DNA of 64,000 bases, taken from positions 1,736,001 to 1,800,000 of the forward strand of contig NZ_CP023049.2 in the NCBI RefSeq assembly GCF_002285635.2. Direction: 5' to 3'. Source of the stretch: Chryseobacterium piperi. Its GTDB lineage: Bacteria; Bacteroidota; Bacteroidia; Flavobacteriales; Weeksellaceae. The notes under the pieces were generated by a model. That model saw nothing but the letters and a program-made list of their open reading frames with translations, was not told the origin of the DNA and did no database searches. A program made the position numbers and the translations under genes. Of the stretch, positions 41,508-49,741 are shown in pieces; position 1 is the stretch's first letter, and each line of letters opens with the position of its first letter.

Positions 41508-42389
41508 TTAAACCTTGTATTTCTTTATAAATTGTGTGGGAGTCATTCCGGAGCTTTTCCGGAATACTCTTACAAAATAAGAATACTCTTCATATCCCAA
41601 TCTGAAAGCAATATCAACTAAGCTTTCATCAAGATACATCAACATTCTTTTTGCTTCAAGAATCACTCTTTCAGTAATAACCTCTGTAGCTGTTTTTTGA
41701 ACTACAGTCTGGGTAATCCTGTTTAAATGCTTAGAGGAAATATCAAGCATATCAGCATAATAAGAAATCGATTTTTCTTTTGTATAATATTCTTCAAGCA
41801 GATTTTCAAACTCCTGATAATGTTTAAAATAAGAAACAGTTGCCCCCGAACTCAGGGTATCATAATTTTTCGAAAACAATCGGGAAGCATGAATGTATAC
41901 CTTAGTAATCAGCGAGAGTATCAATCCTTCTTTCATCAGGTTCTGGGTATTATATTCTTCCTGAATTTCTTCAAATTCCGTAATCATTTTTTGTAATTCC
42001 AAAGTTTCCAACTGAAGTTTTCGGGAAGAGACGATAGAATTGAAAAAAGGAAAATTACGAAGGTGTTGATTCACATAATGCATATCATAATATTCCTGAG
42101 AGAAAAAAAAGATATATCCGTCTGTATCATCTGAAAGTTCCCAACTGTGTACCTGACCCGGTGACAGAAAGAAAAGACTTCCTTCAGAAACATCGTATTT
42201 CTGGAAATCGATCTCGTGGATTCCTTTTCCTTTTGTAAAAAGAACAGTAGCGTAAAAGTCATGACGATGGGGTTTCTCAATATGTTTATGACTGGAAACC
42301 AGGTGATCTTTCATCGTATTGAAATAAAAATCGGAAGAATTCTTACCTGCCTGAAAAAGATCAATATGAAGTACCGATATAGAACTCAT
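41508..42389 (-). CDS. AraC family transcriptional regulator with cupin sensor domain
   Basis: The 293-residue protein has a cupin-like N-terminus (HKHIEKPHRHDFYATVLFTKG, GSLFFLSPGQVHSW) and a C-terminal AraC helix-turn-helix pair (YYADMLDISSKHLNRITQTVV; LVDIAFRLGYEEYSYFVRVFRKSSGMTPTQF in pieces). It converges on ccoG with two bases between the stops and no terminator in the gap, so the two messages must overlap at their 3' ends. Its target is unknown. Confidence 0.92.
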   Translation of the reverse strand: MSSISVLHIDLFQAGKNSSDFYFNTMKDHLVSSHKHIEKPHRHDFYATVLFTKGKGIHEIDFQKYDVSEGSLFFLSPGQVHSWELSDDTDGYIFFFSQEYYDMHYVNQHLRNFPFFNSIVSSRKLQLETLELQKMITEFEEIQEEYNTQNLMKEGLILSLITKVYIHASRLFSKNYDTLSSGATVSYFKHYQEFENLLEEYYTKEKSISYYADMLDISSKHLNRITQTVVQKTATEVITERVILEAKRMLMYLDESLVDIAFRLGYEEYSYFVRVFRKSSGMTPTQFIKKYKV

Positions 42390-42508
42390 CCTTATTTTAA
42401 TTTACCCCAAAAGTAAAAAAAGTGTTTTATTTAATCGCATTAAATATACCTGAGAAATGAAAGTAATAAAAAAATAAAAATGGTTTAAAACTTATTTAGA
42501 GCCTATAC

Positions 42509-42539
42509 TTGTAATACATTTTAAAAAATTTTATCTTTG
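42509..42539 (+). promoter_or_regulatory. Promoter of the MerR-type gene
   Basis: TTG (42509-42511), 20 bases, then TATCTTTG (42532-42539): a good Bacteroidota promoter. The -7 box ends 18 bases before ATG 42558 and overlaps a TTG that also opens the frame, which argues for the ATG. Confidence 0.6.
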
Positions 42540-42557
42540 AACTCTAGGATTCGTAAA

Positions 42558-42902
42558 ATGAAGATAAATTTACCTGATAAACTGTATTATTCAATAGGAG
42601 AAGTTGCAAGAGCATTTGATGTAAATACTTCACTGATACGTTATTGGGAACAGGAATTCCCTATCATAAAACCTAAAAAGAATAAAAAGGGAAACCGGTA
42701 CTTTACTCCTGAAGATATTAAAAATCTTCAAATCATCTATCATTTGGTTAAAGAGAAAGGATACACTCTGGATGGAGCGCGAATTGCTTTGACCACCAAC
42801 AGCAAAATTTCTGAAACCGTAACCATTATTGACCGGCTTGAATTTGTAAAAGCTGAACTTTTAAAGCTTAAAGATTCTCTTACGGAAAAAGATACAGAAT
42901 AG
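42558..42902 (+). CDS. MerR family transcriptional regulator, single-domain
   Basis: 114 residues from ATG 42558 (MKINLPDKLYYSIGEVARAFDV). The MerR winged helix is complete: YYSIGEVARAFDVNTSLIRYWEQEF, then NRYFTPEDIKNLQIIYHLVKEKGYTLDGA. After it there is only a short coiled helix (VTIIDRLEFVKAELLKLKDSL) and no effector domain with cysteines, so it is not a metal sensor. Such short MerR proteins occur widely in Bacteroidota next to M23 peptidase or lipoprotein genes, and their role is unknown. Confidence 0.9.
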   Translation: MKINLPDKLYYSIGEVARAFDVNTSLIRYWEQEFPIIKPKKNKKGNRYFTPEDIKNLQIIYHLVKEKGYTLDGARIALTTNSKISETVTIIDRLEFVKAELLKLKDSLTEKDTE

Positions 42903-43084
42903 TTCCCCTGCTCTGATCCATTTAAAAATTACATCATTTTTCTTTTAAATAAAAAGAATCTGAGGATGATTATAAATTAGCACGGAATATCAATCACTTA
43001 ATGTATGAATGGGTTACTTTCATTAGGTTTCACCAGTTTTGGCATTGTTTTAGCAGTAGGATAATTTATAATTAAAACCTCATT

Positions 43085-43504
43085 ATGAAAAAATTATTGT
43101 TAGCAGCTAGCTGCGTATCATTAATCGGATTAACTACTTCTTGTGCCACTATGAAAAAGCAAAAAGATGCAATCGTTACAGCAGTTACAAGCTCTACATT
43201 TAATACAGGAACATACAAAGGAATGATTCCTACAGGAAGTTCAAAGCAAAATGTTGAAGTTACTTTCAACGCAGACAATACATTTACATTAGCTGAAACA
43301 TTCCCAGGAAGTTCAGAGCCAATGTCAAGTACAGGAACGTGGAAATATGATAAAAGCTCTAATAAAGTGATTTTGATTTATAAAAATATCGCTGATAGAG
43401 TAACAACGTTTTCAATCGTTAATGATAAGACTATCCAAATGCACAGCGGTAGTGCATGGACTAAAGAAACTTCAGGAACTGAATACAATTTGGTACGTCA
43501 ATAA
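43085..43504 (+). CDS. NlpE-like lipoprotein
   Basis: The 139-residue protein begins MKKLLLAASCVSLIGLTTSC with a lipobox cysteine at residue 20. The remainder GTYKGMIPTGSSKQNVEVTF, NTFTLAETFPGSS and STGTWKYDKSSNKVIL resembles the N-terminal barrel of NlpE (copper-resistance/envelope-stress lipoprotein), but the CxxC pair found in NlpE (PCADC) is replaced by PTGSS. It therefore lacks the metal-linked cysteines. Outer-membrane lipoprotein of unknown role. A strong terminator follows. Confidence 0.75.
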   Translation: MKKLLLAASCVSLIGLTTSCATMKKQKDAIVTAVTSSTFNTGTYKGMIPTGSSKQNVEVTFNADNTFTLAETFPGSSEPMSSTGTWKYDKSSNKVILIYKNIADRVTTFSIVNDKTIQMHSGSAWTKETSGTEYNLVRQ

Positions 43505-43532
43505 GAAAGTTTACAATTAAATTACAAAATAC

Positions 43533-43558
43533 AATCCTCAAAACTAATTTTGAGGATT
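43533..43558 (+). terminator. Terminator of the NlpE-like gene
   Basis: AATCCTCAAAA/TTTTGAGGATT, a perfect 11-bp stem with a CTAA loop, then a T run. Confidence 0.85.
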
Positions 43559-43745
43559 TTTTTATGCCTTTTTATAAAGGATAAGGGTATTAAGTGCCCT
43601 TTTACACATTAAAATAATTTATCATAAGCTCTTTTCAAGTTTATTTTTAAAAAGAAAAAATGAGTAAAAAAACAATTCCGACATTGTTAATCAATTTTTC
43701 ACCTTTTTATTATTAAACATTTTATTTTATGATTAAGTTTATCTT

Positions 43746-45014
43746 ATGATGAAAAAAAGCTATTACCAAAAGGTGGCATTCTTAGGTATATTGCTGCTGA
43801 TTTTGTTTATCTTCCAGAAATACACCAGTCGGGAAAAAGAAAATTTTCCTGTAACATTTATTGCTGAACGTGCCAATACCATCCCATTATCAGATTTTAA
43901 TCCTAATGAACTTAATGATCAACAATGGAAGAATCTAGGGTTTTCAGAAAAACAGGTTTTGACCATCCTGAATTACAAAAAAATTATTGGGGGACACTTC
44001 ACTTCAAAAGAACAGATAAAAAAATGCTATGCCATTTCGAAAGACAAATTTCTGGAACTGGAACCTTATATTTTACTTCCGGCGAATAATCAGGAAGCTA
44101 AAGCTTATTCTTTCCGGGCTCCGGAAAAAAAATCAATTATCATATCTAAAAGATTCAACCCGGATCATCTGTCAGCGAATGACTGGATGCAAATCGGCTT
44201 TAGTGATAAACAGGCATCAGCCATTTTAAAATATAAAGCATATTTAGGAGGCAGCTTCATCAGCAAAGAAAAATTCAGAGAATGTTTTATCATCAATGAA
44301 AAGAATTATCAGATATTAGCCCCCTATCTAATTTTACCTGAAAAAACACCTGCTCAACATACTGAACACAAATTAAAAGCTAAACTTCAGCCGTTTGATC
44401 CCAATACGTTAGATGTGAATGGCTGGCTATCTTTAGGGTTTTCACAGAAGCAAGCTCAGGTTATTGTTCAGTATCGGAACAAAAATTTAAATGGCTATTT
44501 TAAAAATTCTGAGGACCTCAAAAAGTGCTTTGTGATATCAACTGAAAAATTTGAAGAACTAAAACCCTACATTAGAATAAATCCGGTAAACAGCACTGAA
44601 AACAAATCGAGAATCAATCAGGAAAAAACAGATTTTTCTATAGTTGATTTAAACTCCATTACTTTTAAACAACTTCTGGAGTTCGGATTGGATGAGAAAA
44701 GTGCGGGTTCAATTATAGGCTTTAGAAAAAAGCTAGGTGGTTTTGTCAATAAACAACAAATCCTTGAAACGTACAATATTGATAAGGATCAGGTTCAAAA
44801 GCTCATTACAACATGTCCGTTAAATGCTACAGGCATTGCCAAATACACATTGGTTACAGCCCCGGAAGAATGGTTAAAAGGCCACCCCTATTTCAAATAC
44901 TCTGCGGATAAAATTATTTTCTACCGCATCAGTCATCCCGATGATAAAAAAATATGGAGCCTTCTTAAAGTAAAACCGGAATATGAAGCGAGAATGAAAT
45001 TGTATTTGAAATAG
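43746..45014 (+). CDS. Membrane-anchored protein with four ComEA-like helix-hairpin-helix units
   Basis: The 422-residue protein has one N-terminal hydrophobic segment (residues 10-24) and then four repeats of a helix-hairpin-helix unit: FNPNELNDQQWKNLGFSEKQ, FNPDHLSANDWMQIGFSDKQ, FDPNTLDVNGWLSLGFSQKQ and LNSITFKQLLEFGLDEKS, each followed by KIIGGHF-like and a PYILLP-like end, spaced about 75-85 residues. ComEA binds DNA through one such unit in the periplasm. Here the array might bind DNA or just mediate protein contacts. The motif order is clear; the role in DNA uptake is not shown. Confidence 0.82.
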   Translation: MMKKSYYQKVAFLGILLLILFIFQKYTSREKENFPVTFIAERANTIPLSDFNPNELNDQQWKNLGFSEKQVLTILNYKKIIGGHFTSKEQIKKCYAISKDKFLELEPYILLPANNQEAKAYSFRAPEKKSIIISKRFNPDHLSANDWMQIGFSDKQASAILKYKAYLGGSFISKEKFRECFIINEKNYQILAPYLILPEKTPAQHTEHKLKAKLQPFDPNTLDVNGWLSLGFSQKQAQVIVQYRNKNLNGYFKNSEDLKKCFVISTEKFEELKPYIRINPVNSTENKSRINQEKTDFSIVDLNSITFKQLLEFGLDEKSAGSIIGFRKKLGGFVNKQQILETYNIDKDQVQKLITTCPLNATGIAKYTLVTAPEEWLKGHPYFKYSADKIIFYRISHPDDKKIWSLLKVKPEYEARMKLYLK

Positions 45015-45117
45015 CTTTATTTGTACAACGTAATTTGTTTGTACAATGTAAAAAGTATTAATGTATTTATGATTATATAATCCTTTTGTTAGTCAATATA
45101 GTTGAATCTATATTAAA

Positions 45118-45136
45118 TGTCATTCCGAGGAATCTC
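45118..45136 (-). repeat. Short GAGATTCCTCGGAATGACA intergenic repeat
   Basis: On the minus strand it reads GAGATTCCTCGGAATGACA, a compact relative of the GAGATTTCT...GAAATGACA repeats that surround the IS110 elements. It lies between the helix-hairpin-helix gene and the rluF terminator. Confidence 0.45.
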
Positions 45137-45174
45137 ATAGATTCTTTCACGAGATATAAAAACATATGTCAGAA

Positions 45175-45206
45175 AAACGCCATAGGTTTTAAAATCTATG
45201 GCGTTT
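45175..45206 (-). terminator. Terminator of rluF
   Basis: AAACGCCATAG/CTATGGCGTTT, an 11-bp stem with a 10-base AT-rich loop. Confidence 0.75.
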
Positions 45207-45234
45207 GTATTCTTATTAACTTCTGAAGATATAT

Positions 45235-45957
45235 TTAATCTATCGTTTTACTGGAGTCTTCAAGCAATGTATTCAAAGTTGAGAGCTCATCATCCGTTAA
45301 ATCTCTCCATTTTCCAACCGGCAGGTCTAATTTAATATTCATGATACGAATTCTCTTAAGCTTTTTTACCTCATAACCAAGATATTCACACATTCTTCGA
45401 ATCTGTCTGTTAAGTCCCTGGGTTAAGATAATCCTAAAGGTCATATCATCAATTTTCTCAACCTCGCATTTTTTGGTTACCGTATCCAGAATAGGAACTC
45501 CATTCCTCATCTTTTCCAAAAATCTAGGCGCAATAGGCTTATCTACCCTTACCAGGTATTCCTTTTCGTGATTATTTCTGGCTCTTAAGATTTTATTGAC
45601 AATATCCCCGTCACTAGTTAGCAGAATCAGACCTTCACTCGGTTTGTCCAATCTACCGATAGGAAAAATTCTTTTAGGATGATTAATATAATCTACAATA
45701 TTGTTTTGTTCTCTTTTTGTATCCGTTGTACATACAATGCCAACGGGTTTATTGAAGGCAATATAAATAGGTTTTTCTTCCGATTCTCTGATCGGCTTCC
45801 CATCCACTTCCACAACATCCTCATCAGAGATTTTCGTTCCTAATTCAGGAATCTTTCCATTGATTTTTATTCTTCCTTCCTCCAAAAGTTTATCCGCTGC
45901 TCTTCTTGAGCAGAAACCAACTTCTGATAAATACTTATTGATACGTGTTTTTTCCAT
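45235..45957 (-). CDS. rluF: 23S rRNA pseudouridine synthase, RluF type
   Basis: The 240-residue protein has an S4 RNA-binding domain ([22 protein letters not shown]) followed by the RsuA-family catalytic domain with aspartate D104 in [10 protein letters not shown]. The block [18 protein letters not shown] and the end [20 protein letters not shown] resemble RluF (23S U2604) more than RluB or RsuA. Its start overlaps the truB stop by one base, so two pseudouridine synthases are translated from one message. Confidence 0.9.
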   Translation of the reverse strand: MEKTRINKYLSEVGFCSRRAADKLLEEGRIKINGKIPELGTKISDEDVVEVDGKPIRESEEKPIYIAFNKPVGIVCTTDTKREQNNIVDYINHPKRIFPIGRLDKPSEGLILLTSDGDIVNKILRARNNHEKEYLVRVDKPIAPRFLEKMRNGVPILDTVTKKCEVEKIDDMTFRIILTQGLNRQIRRMCEYLGYEVKKLKRIRIMNIKLDLPVGKWRDLTDDELSTLNTLLEDSSKTID

Positions 45958-46691
45958 TAATCCTCTCCGTAACCTATGTCGTTCTTAATTACTTCAATAT
46001 TTTCAAACCTGAAATCATTTTCCAGAAACTGTCCTGTTGCGTCTTCAATCTTGTAGTCTCCGATCTTAGTTCTTCGCAGTTGGGTCAGGTAAGCTCCTAC
46101 TCCCAGTTCCTGCCCAATATCATGAGCCAGACTCCGGATATAAGTTCCTTTTGAGCATCCCACCATAAAACTAATTAATGGAAAATTGATTTCTATATCT
46201 TTGATGTAGAAAATAGTCGTTTTACGGGATTTCATTTCTACCTCTTCTCCTGCTCTTGCTAAGTTGTACGCCCTATTTCCATCAATTTTAATGGCAGAAA
46301 AAACCGGAGGTTTTTGATCTATTTCTCCTACGAATTTTTCCAGGGCACTTCGCACCTGCTCTTCGGAAATACCGGAAATATCCTGATGAAGTATTTCAGG
46401 TTTTTCAGTATCATATGACTCCGTCTGAACTCCTATCTTAATTTCTGTCCAATACTCCTTCGGTGCATCTTGTATTTCAGGAATTTTTTTGGTGAACTTT
46501 CCACTGCATACAATAAGAAGCCCCGTTGCCCTGGGATCCAAAGTCCCGGCATGGCCAATTTTAAATTTTTTAGGCAGATTAAACTCTCGTTTGAGTTTAT
46601 ATTTCATTTTATTAACCGCTTGAAAAGAGGTCCAATCTAAAGGTTTATCAAGTAAAAATATGTGACCTTCCAATATGTTTTCCGCAGTCAT
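45957..46691 (-). CDS. truB: tRNA pseudouridine(55) synthase TruB
   Basis: The 244-residue protein carries the TruB block [19 protein letters not shown] with catalytic D52, [10 protein letters not shown] near the start, [21 protein letters not shown] and a [15 protein letters not shown] block. It makes the T-loop pseudouridine of tRNA. It is shorter than E. coli TruB since it lacks most of the C-terminal PUA domain, as is common in Bacteroidota. It sits between uppP (23 bases upstream) and rluF (one-base overlap). Confidence 0.96.
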   Translation of the reverse strand: MTAENILEGHIFLLDKPLDWTSFQAVNKMKYKLKREFNLPKKFKIGHAGTLDPRATGLLIVCSGKFTKKIPEIQDAPKEYWTEIKIGVQTESYDTEKPEILHQDISGISEEQVRSALEKFVGEIDQKPPVFSAIKIDGNRAYNLARAGEEVEMKSRKTTIFYIKDIEINFPLISFMVGCSKGTYIRSLAHDIGQELGVGAYLTQLRRTKIGDYKIEDATGQFLENDFRFENIEVIKNDIGYGED

Positions 46692-46714
46692 AATTACAAA
46701 TGATGAGATGGCTG

Positions 46715-47533
46715 TTATTTAAAAAAGTAAAAATAAATCAGTAAAGCGACTCCAACGAAAATACGATACCAGCCCCAAGGTTTGAAACCGTATTTGTTTA
46801 AGACTCCGATAAAAGCTTTAATAGCAATTAATGCAACAATAAATGCTACGACATTACCCACCACAAAAACAGTAATATGTTCCTGAGAAGAAAGGATCAT
46901 TTCATATCCTTTTTGCGGCGTTGCCGTTTCTTTCCCCCAAGTTTTCAGAAAAATAGAATATACTGTAACGGCAAGCATTGTAGGTACTGCTAAAAAGAAA
47001 GAAAACTCAGCAGCAGCCTTTCGGGTCAGTCCCTGAGTCATACCTCCGATAATAGAAGCTGCACTCCTACTTGTTCCCGGCATCATCGCAAGACATTGCC
47101 AAAAACCTATCGTTACCGCTTTTTTTATTGTAATCCCTTTTTCATCATCAATTTTAGGATTTTTAAACCATTGATCGGCAAATAATAACACGACCCCGCC
47201 CAAGACTAAAACTGATGAAATTGCAATCTGATTTCCCAGAACAGCTTCTATTTTATCATCAAACAAATAGCCTAAAATTAAAGCAGGTACTACTGCATAG
47301 GCAAGCTTAAAGTAAAACTGAATATTATTAAAATCAAAGAATTTCTTCCAATATGCCACTACCACAGATAAAATAGCTCCAAACTGAATGGAAACCTGAA
47401 ACATTTTTAAAAATTCGTCTTCTTCTAATCCCAGTAAGTTGGCTGTAAATCCCATATGCGCAGTAGAAGAGATCGGTAAATACTCTGTAAGTCCTTCTAC
47501 AATGGCAATAATGATTGCTTTGATTAAATCCAT
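46715..47533 (-). CDS. uppP: Undecaprenyl-diphosphatase (BacA/UppP)
   Basis: The 272-residue membrane protein shows both BacA signatures: EGLTEYLPISSTAH (residues 14-27) and PGTSRSAASIIGG near residue 150. About eight membrane segments. It recycles the lipid carrier of cell-wall synthesis by removing one phosphate on the periplasmic side. It is in a minus-strand cluster with ftsX and a DUF3098 gene upstream, and a strong hairpin lies between it and the latter. Confidence 0.96.
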   Translation of the reverse strand: MDLIKAIIIAIVEGLTEYLPISSTAHMGFTANLLGLEEDEFLKMFQVSIQFGAILSVVVAYWKKFFDFNNIQFYFKLAYAVVPALILGYLFDDKIEAVLGNQIAISSVLVLGGVVLLFADQWFKNPKIDDEKGITIKKAVTIGFWQCLAMMPGTSRSAASIIGGMTQGLTRKAAAEFSFFLAVPTMLAVTVYSIFLKTWGKETATPQKGYEMILSSQEHITVFVVGNVVAFIVALIAIKAFIGVLNKYGFKPWGWYRIFVGVALLIYFYFFK

Positions 47534-47548
47534 ATATATAAAATTAAA

Positions 47549-47601
47549 AGATTAAGATGTTTTGAAATCAGGAAAATCCAAATTTCAAAACATCTTAATC
47601 T
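47549..47601 (-). terminator. Long perfect hairpin between the DUF3098 gene and uppP
   Basis: AGATTAAGATGTTTTGAAAT (47549-47568) and its exact inverse at 47582-47601 form a 20-bp stem with a 13-base loop, followed on the minus strand by TTTTAATTTTA. It may end the ftsX-DUF3098 message or protect its 3' end while uppP uses a new start. Confidence 0.65.
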
Positions 47602-47613
47602 CATATAAAAAAA

Positions 47614-47910
47614 TTATTTCCGTTTTAAAATCGCGTAAACTTCTATCACAAAGCCGATCACCACAAACAAGGGAGCTATTCTGATTCTGCGAATAGAAAA
47701 GATTCCATCATTCCACGAGTTGGGATCGTACTTTCCATCTACCGTATTGGCATCAGCACCCATCATTAAAAGAAAACCAACCACAATAAATGCCAATCCT
47801 ATCAGCATCCATTTAAAGTTCTGTTGTCCAAAATAAAAAGTGTTTTCCTGTGGAGCTTTAGTATCGGTACCAAATTCTGCGGCGGAAAATTTATTTGTTT
47901 TTTTGCTCAT
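47614..47910 (-). CDS. DUF3098 family small membrane protein
   Basis: 98 residues from the methionine at 47910 (MSKKTNKFSAAEFGTD), four bases after the ftsX stop; a start nine codons earlier would overlap ftsX. Two membrane segments (about 34-52 and 79-95). The FYFGQQNFKWMLIGLAFIVVGFLLM block is typical of DUF3098, found beside ftsX and uppP across Bacteroidota. This steady gene order suggests a part in division or envelope assembly, but no function is known. Confidence 0.87.
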   Translation of the reverse strand: MSKKTNKFSAAEFGTDTKAPQENTFYFGQQNFKWMLIGLAFIVVGFLLMMGADANTVDGKYDPNSWNDGIFSIRRIRIAPLFVVIGFVIEVYAILKRK

Positions 47911-47914
47911 TTTT

Positions 47915-48814
47915 TTAAGAGTAATATAAATCGTCAACGTTTGTTCTTAAGAATCTCCAGGTTGCTATAATGGTACTCAAAACAGTGATAAAAATCCCTA
48001 CTCCAAATATCAGCAATACTAACCAGAAATATTGTTGATTATCCTGTACAAAGGTAGTCCCTATCTGGCTGGTAAAATAATACCATACTCCAAACAATGC
48101 CAACAGCCCGATAAGAGAGCCAATACATCCAAGTACAATCGCTTCAATAATAAATGGCTTGAGAATAAATCTTCTTTTTGCCCCTACCAGCTGCATGGTT
48201 TTAATAATAAACCTTTTAGAGAATATCTTCAAACGAATTGAGTTGTTAATAAGCACAACAGCTAAAACAAGAAATAAAACAGAGAATCCTAAAATCCATT
48301 TTAAAATCCGGTTCAGGTTATTGTAAACATCTACCATTAGGGTACTGTTGTTTTTTACATCAACAATTCCGGGAACAGATTTTAGTGTTTTAATTGCTTC
48401 ATCAATTTTTGCCGGATCTACATATTCAGGTTTTAAAGCAACCTCTATGGAGGATGGGAAGATATTTTCTTCAAAAAGTGCATCACTATCAATTCCCATA
48501 CTTGCCTTTGCCTCTTTACCAGCCATCTCTCTTGAGATATACGTTGCTCTTTTCACAGGAGCTAAAGTCTGTACTTTTTTAAAAGTTTCTTCTTCCAGTT
48601 TCGCAATTCTTACAGAGTCTTTAGCATCATAGTTTTCATCAAAGTAGGCATTCACAACCAATTGTTCCTTGATATAGTCAGAATACTTCTGGGCATTAAT
48701 TAAAATTAGCCCCATTAATCCTAACAAAAATAACACTAAGGCAATACTTATTACTACTGTAATATTACTAGACCTAAGCCTTTTCTTATTAAACTCATCT
48801 ACAGATTTCGCCAT
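47915..48814 (-). CDS. ftsX: Cell division protein FtsX (ABC permease-like)
   Basis: The 299-residue protein has an N-terminal helix (residues 18-42), a periplasmic domain of about 120 residues with YISREMAGKEAKASMG and VPGIVDVKNNSTLM, and three membrane helices in the C-terminal half. FtsX works with the ATPase FtsE to switch on peptidoglycan hydrolases at the septum. ftsE is not adjacent here, as is usual in Bacteroidota. It is the first gene of the minus-strand set ftsX, DUF3098, uppP, truB, rluF. Confidence 0.92.
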   Translation of the reverse strand: MAKSVDEFNKKRLRSSNITVVISIALVLFLLGLMGLILINAQKYSDYIKEQLVVNAYFDENYDAKDSVRIAKLEEETFKKVQTLAPVKRATYISREMAGKEAKASMGIDSDALFEENIFPSSIEVALKPEYVDPAKIDEAIKTLKSVPGIVDVKNNSTLMVDVYNNLNRILKWILGFSVLFLVLAVVLINNSIRLKIFSKRFIIKTMQLVGAKRRFILKPFIIEAIVLGCIGSLIGLLALFGVWYYFTSQIGTTFVQDNQQYFWLVLLIFGVGIFITVLSTIIATWRFLRTNVDDLYYS

Positions 48815-48905
48815 TAATATTAAAATTTTTGGCTAAATTAGAAAAAATCTTCCGAAATTTGGGACGAAAAAGAGAAAATCATTGTTAACAAAATCATAAA
48901 AAACT

Positions 48906-49676
48906 TTGAGTGTAAAAGCAAAAAAACATCTTGGTCAACACTTCCTGACAGATGAAAATATCGCAAGAAAAATTGTAGAGGGCTTAAGCTTTGACAACTA
49001 CAATACTATTATGGAAGTCGGACCGGGAATGGGAGTTCTCACCAAGTACCTTTTAGAAAAAGAACAATATATTTATCTCGCTGAGATCGATACAGAGTCT
49101 ATAGACTATTTAAAAAAACATTATCCAAAAGTTACAGAGAAAAACTTTGTAGGAGATTTCCTGAAACAGGATTTTGCTGTTATCAATAATGAGCAGGTTG
49201 CTGTTATTGGTAATTTTCCATACAACATATCTTCACAAATCTTATTTAAAATCATAGATCACTATGAGCTGGTTCCGGAAATGGTTGGAATGTTCCAAAA
49301 AGAAGTTGCAGAAAGAACTGCTGCTGTTCCAAGGACAAAAGATTATGGAATCTTATCTGTTTTAATCCAGGCCTATTATGATGTTTCCTACATGTTTACT
49401 GTACATGAAAATGTCTTTAATCCACCTCCCAAAGTAAAATCCGGAGTTATTAAACTTACAAGGAATCCTAAAGAAGGCTTGGTTGGTAATGAAGTCCTTT
49501 TTAAGCAGATTGTCAAAGCCGGCTTCAATCAGAGGAGAAAAAAGCTATCCAATTCCCTCAAGGTTTTAAATATTCCTGAGGAGCTGAAAACTCATGAGTT
49601 TTTAGACAAAAGAGCCGAAGAACTGAGTGTGTCCGATTTTATCTCTTTCACTAAACTTTGGAAAGAAAATCAATAA
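48906..49676 (+). CDS. rsmA: 16S rRNA (adenine1518/1519-N6)-dimethyltransferase, TTG start
   Basis: 256 residues: MSVKAKKHLGQHFLTDENIA, SAM loop EVGPGMGVLT near residue 39, catalytic GNFPYNISSQ near 110 (NFPY motif), and the C-terminal RNA-binding domain with NPPPKVKSGVI and AGFNQRRKKLSNSL. It dimethylates two adenines near the 3' end of 16S rRNA. The conserved N-terminus begins at TTG 48906; no ATG is near enough to give a complete protein, so TTG is the likely start. It is divergent from ftsX. Confidence 0.95.
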   Translation: MSVKAKKHLGQHFLTDENIARKIVEGLSFDNYNTIMEVGPGMGVLTKYLLEKEQYIYLAEIDTESIDYLKKHYPKVTEKNFVGDFLKQDFAVINNEQVAVIGNFPYNISSQILFKIIDHYELVPEMVGMFQKEVAERTAAVPRTKDYGILSVLIQAYYDVSYMFTVHENVFNPPPKVKSGVIKLTRNPKEGLVGNEVLFKQIVKAGFNQRRKKLSNSLKVLNIPEELKTHEFLDKRAEELSVSDFISFTKLWKENQ

Positions 49677-49700
49677 CCTGACAGTATTCATACCATCATA

Positions 49701-49733
49701 AAAAAGCCTTTCAAATGATTTGAAAGGCTTTTT
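49701..49733. terminator. Bidirectional terminator between rsmA and the first surface-protein gene
   Basis: A perfect 15-bp stem AAAAAGCCTTTCAAA/TTTGAAAGGCTTTTT with a TGA loop. Confidence 0.85.
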
Positions 49734-49741
49734 TATGTATT

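Noticed and set aside
43746..45014. Calling the helix-hairpin-helix protein ComEA
   Set aside because: Only the repeat unit is shared; no competence genes are near and length and repeat count differ.
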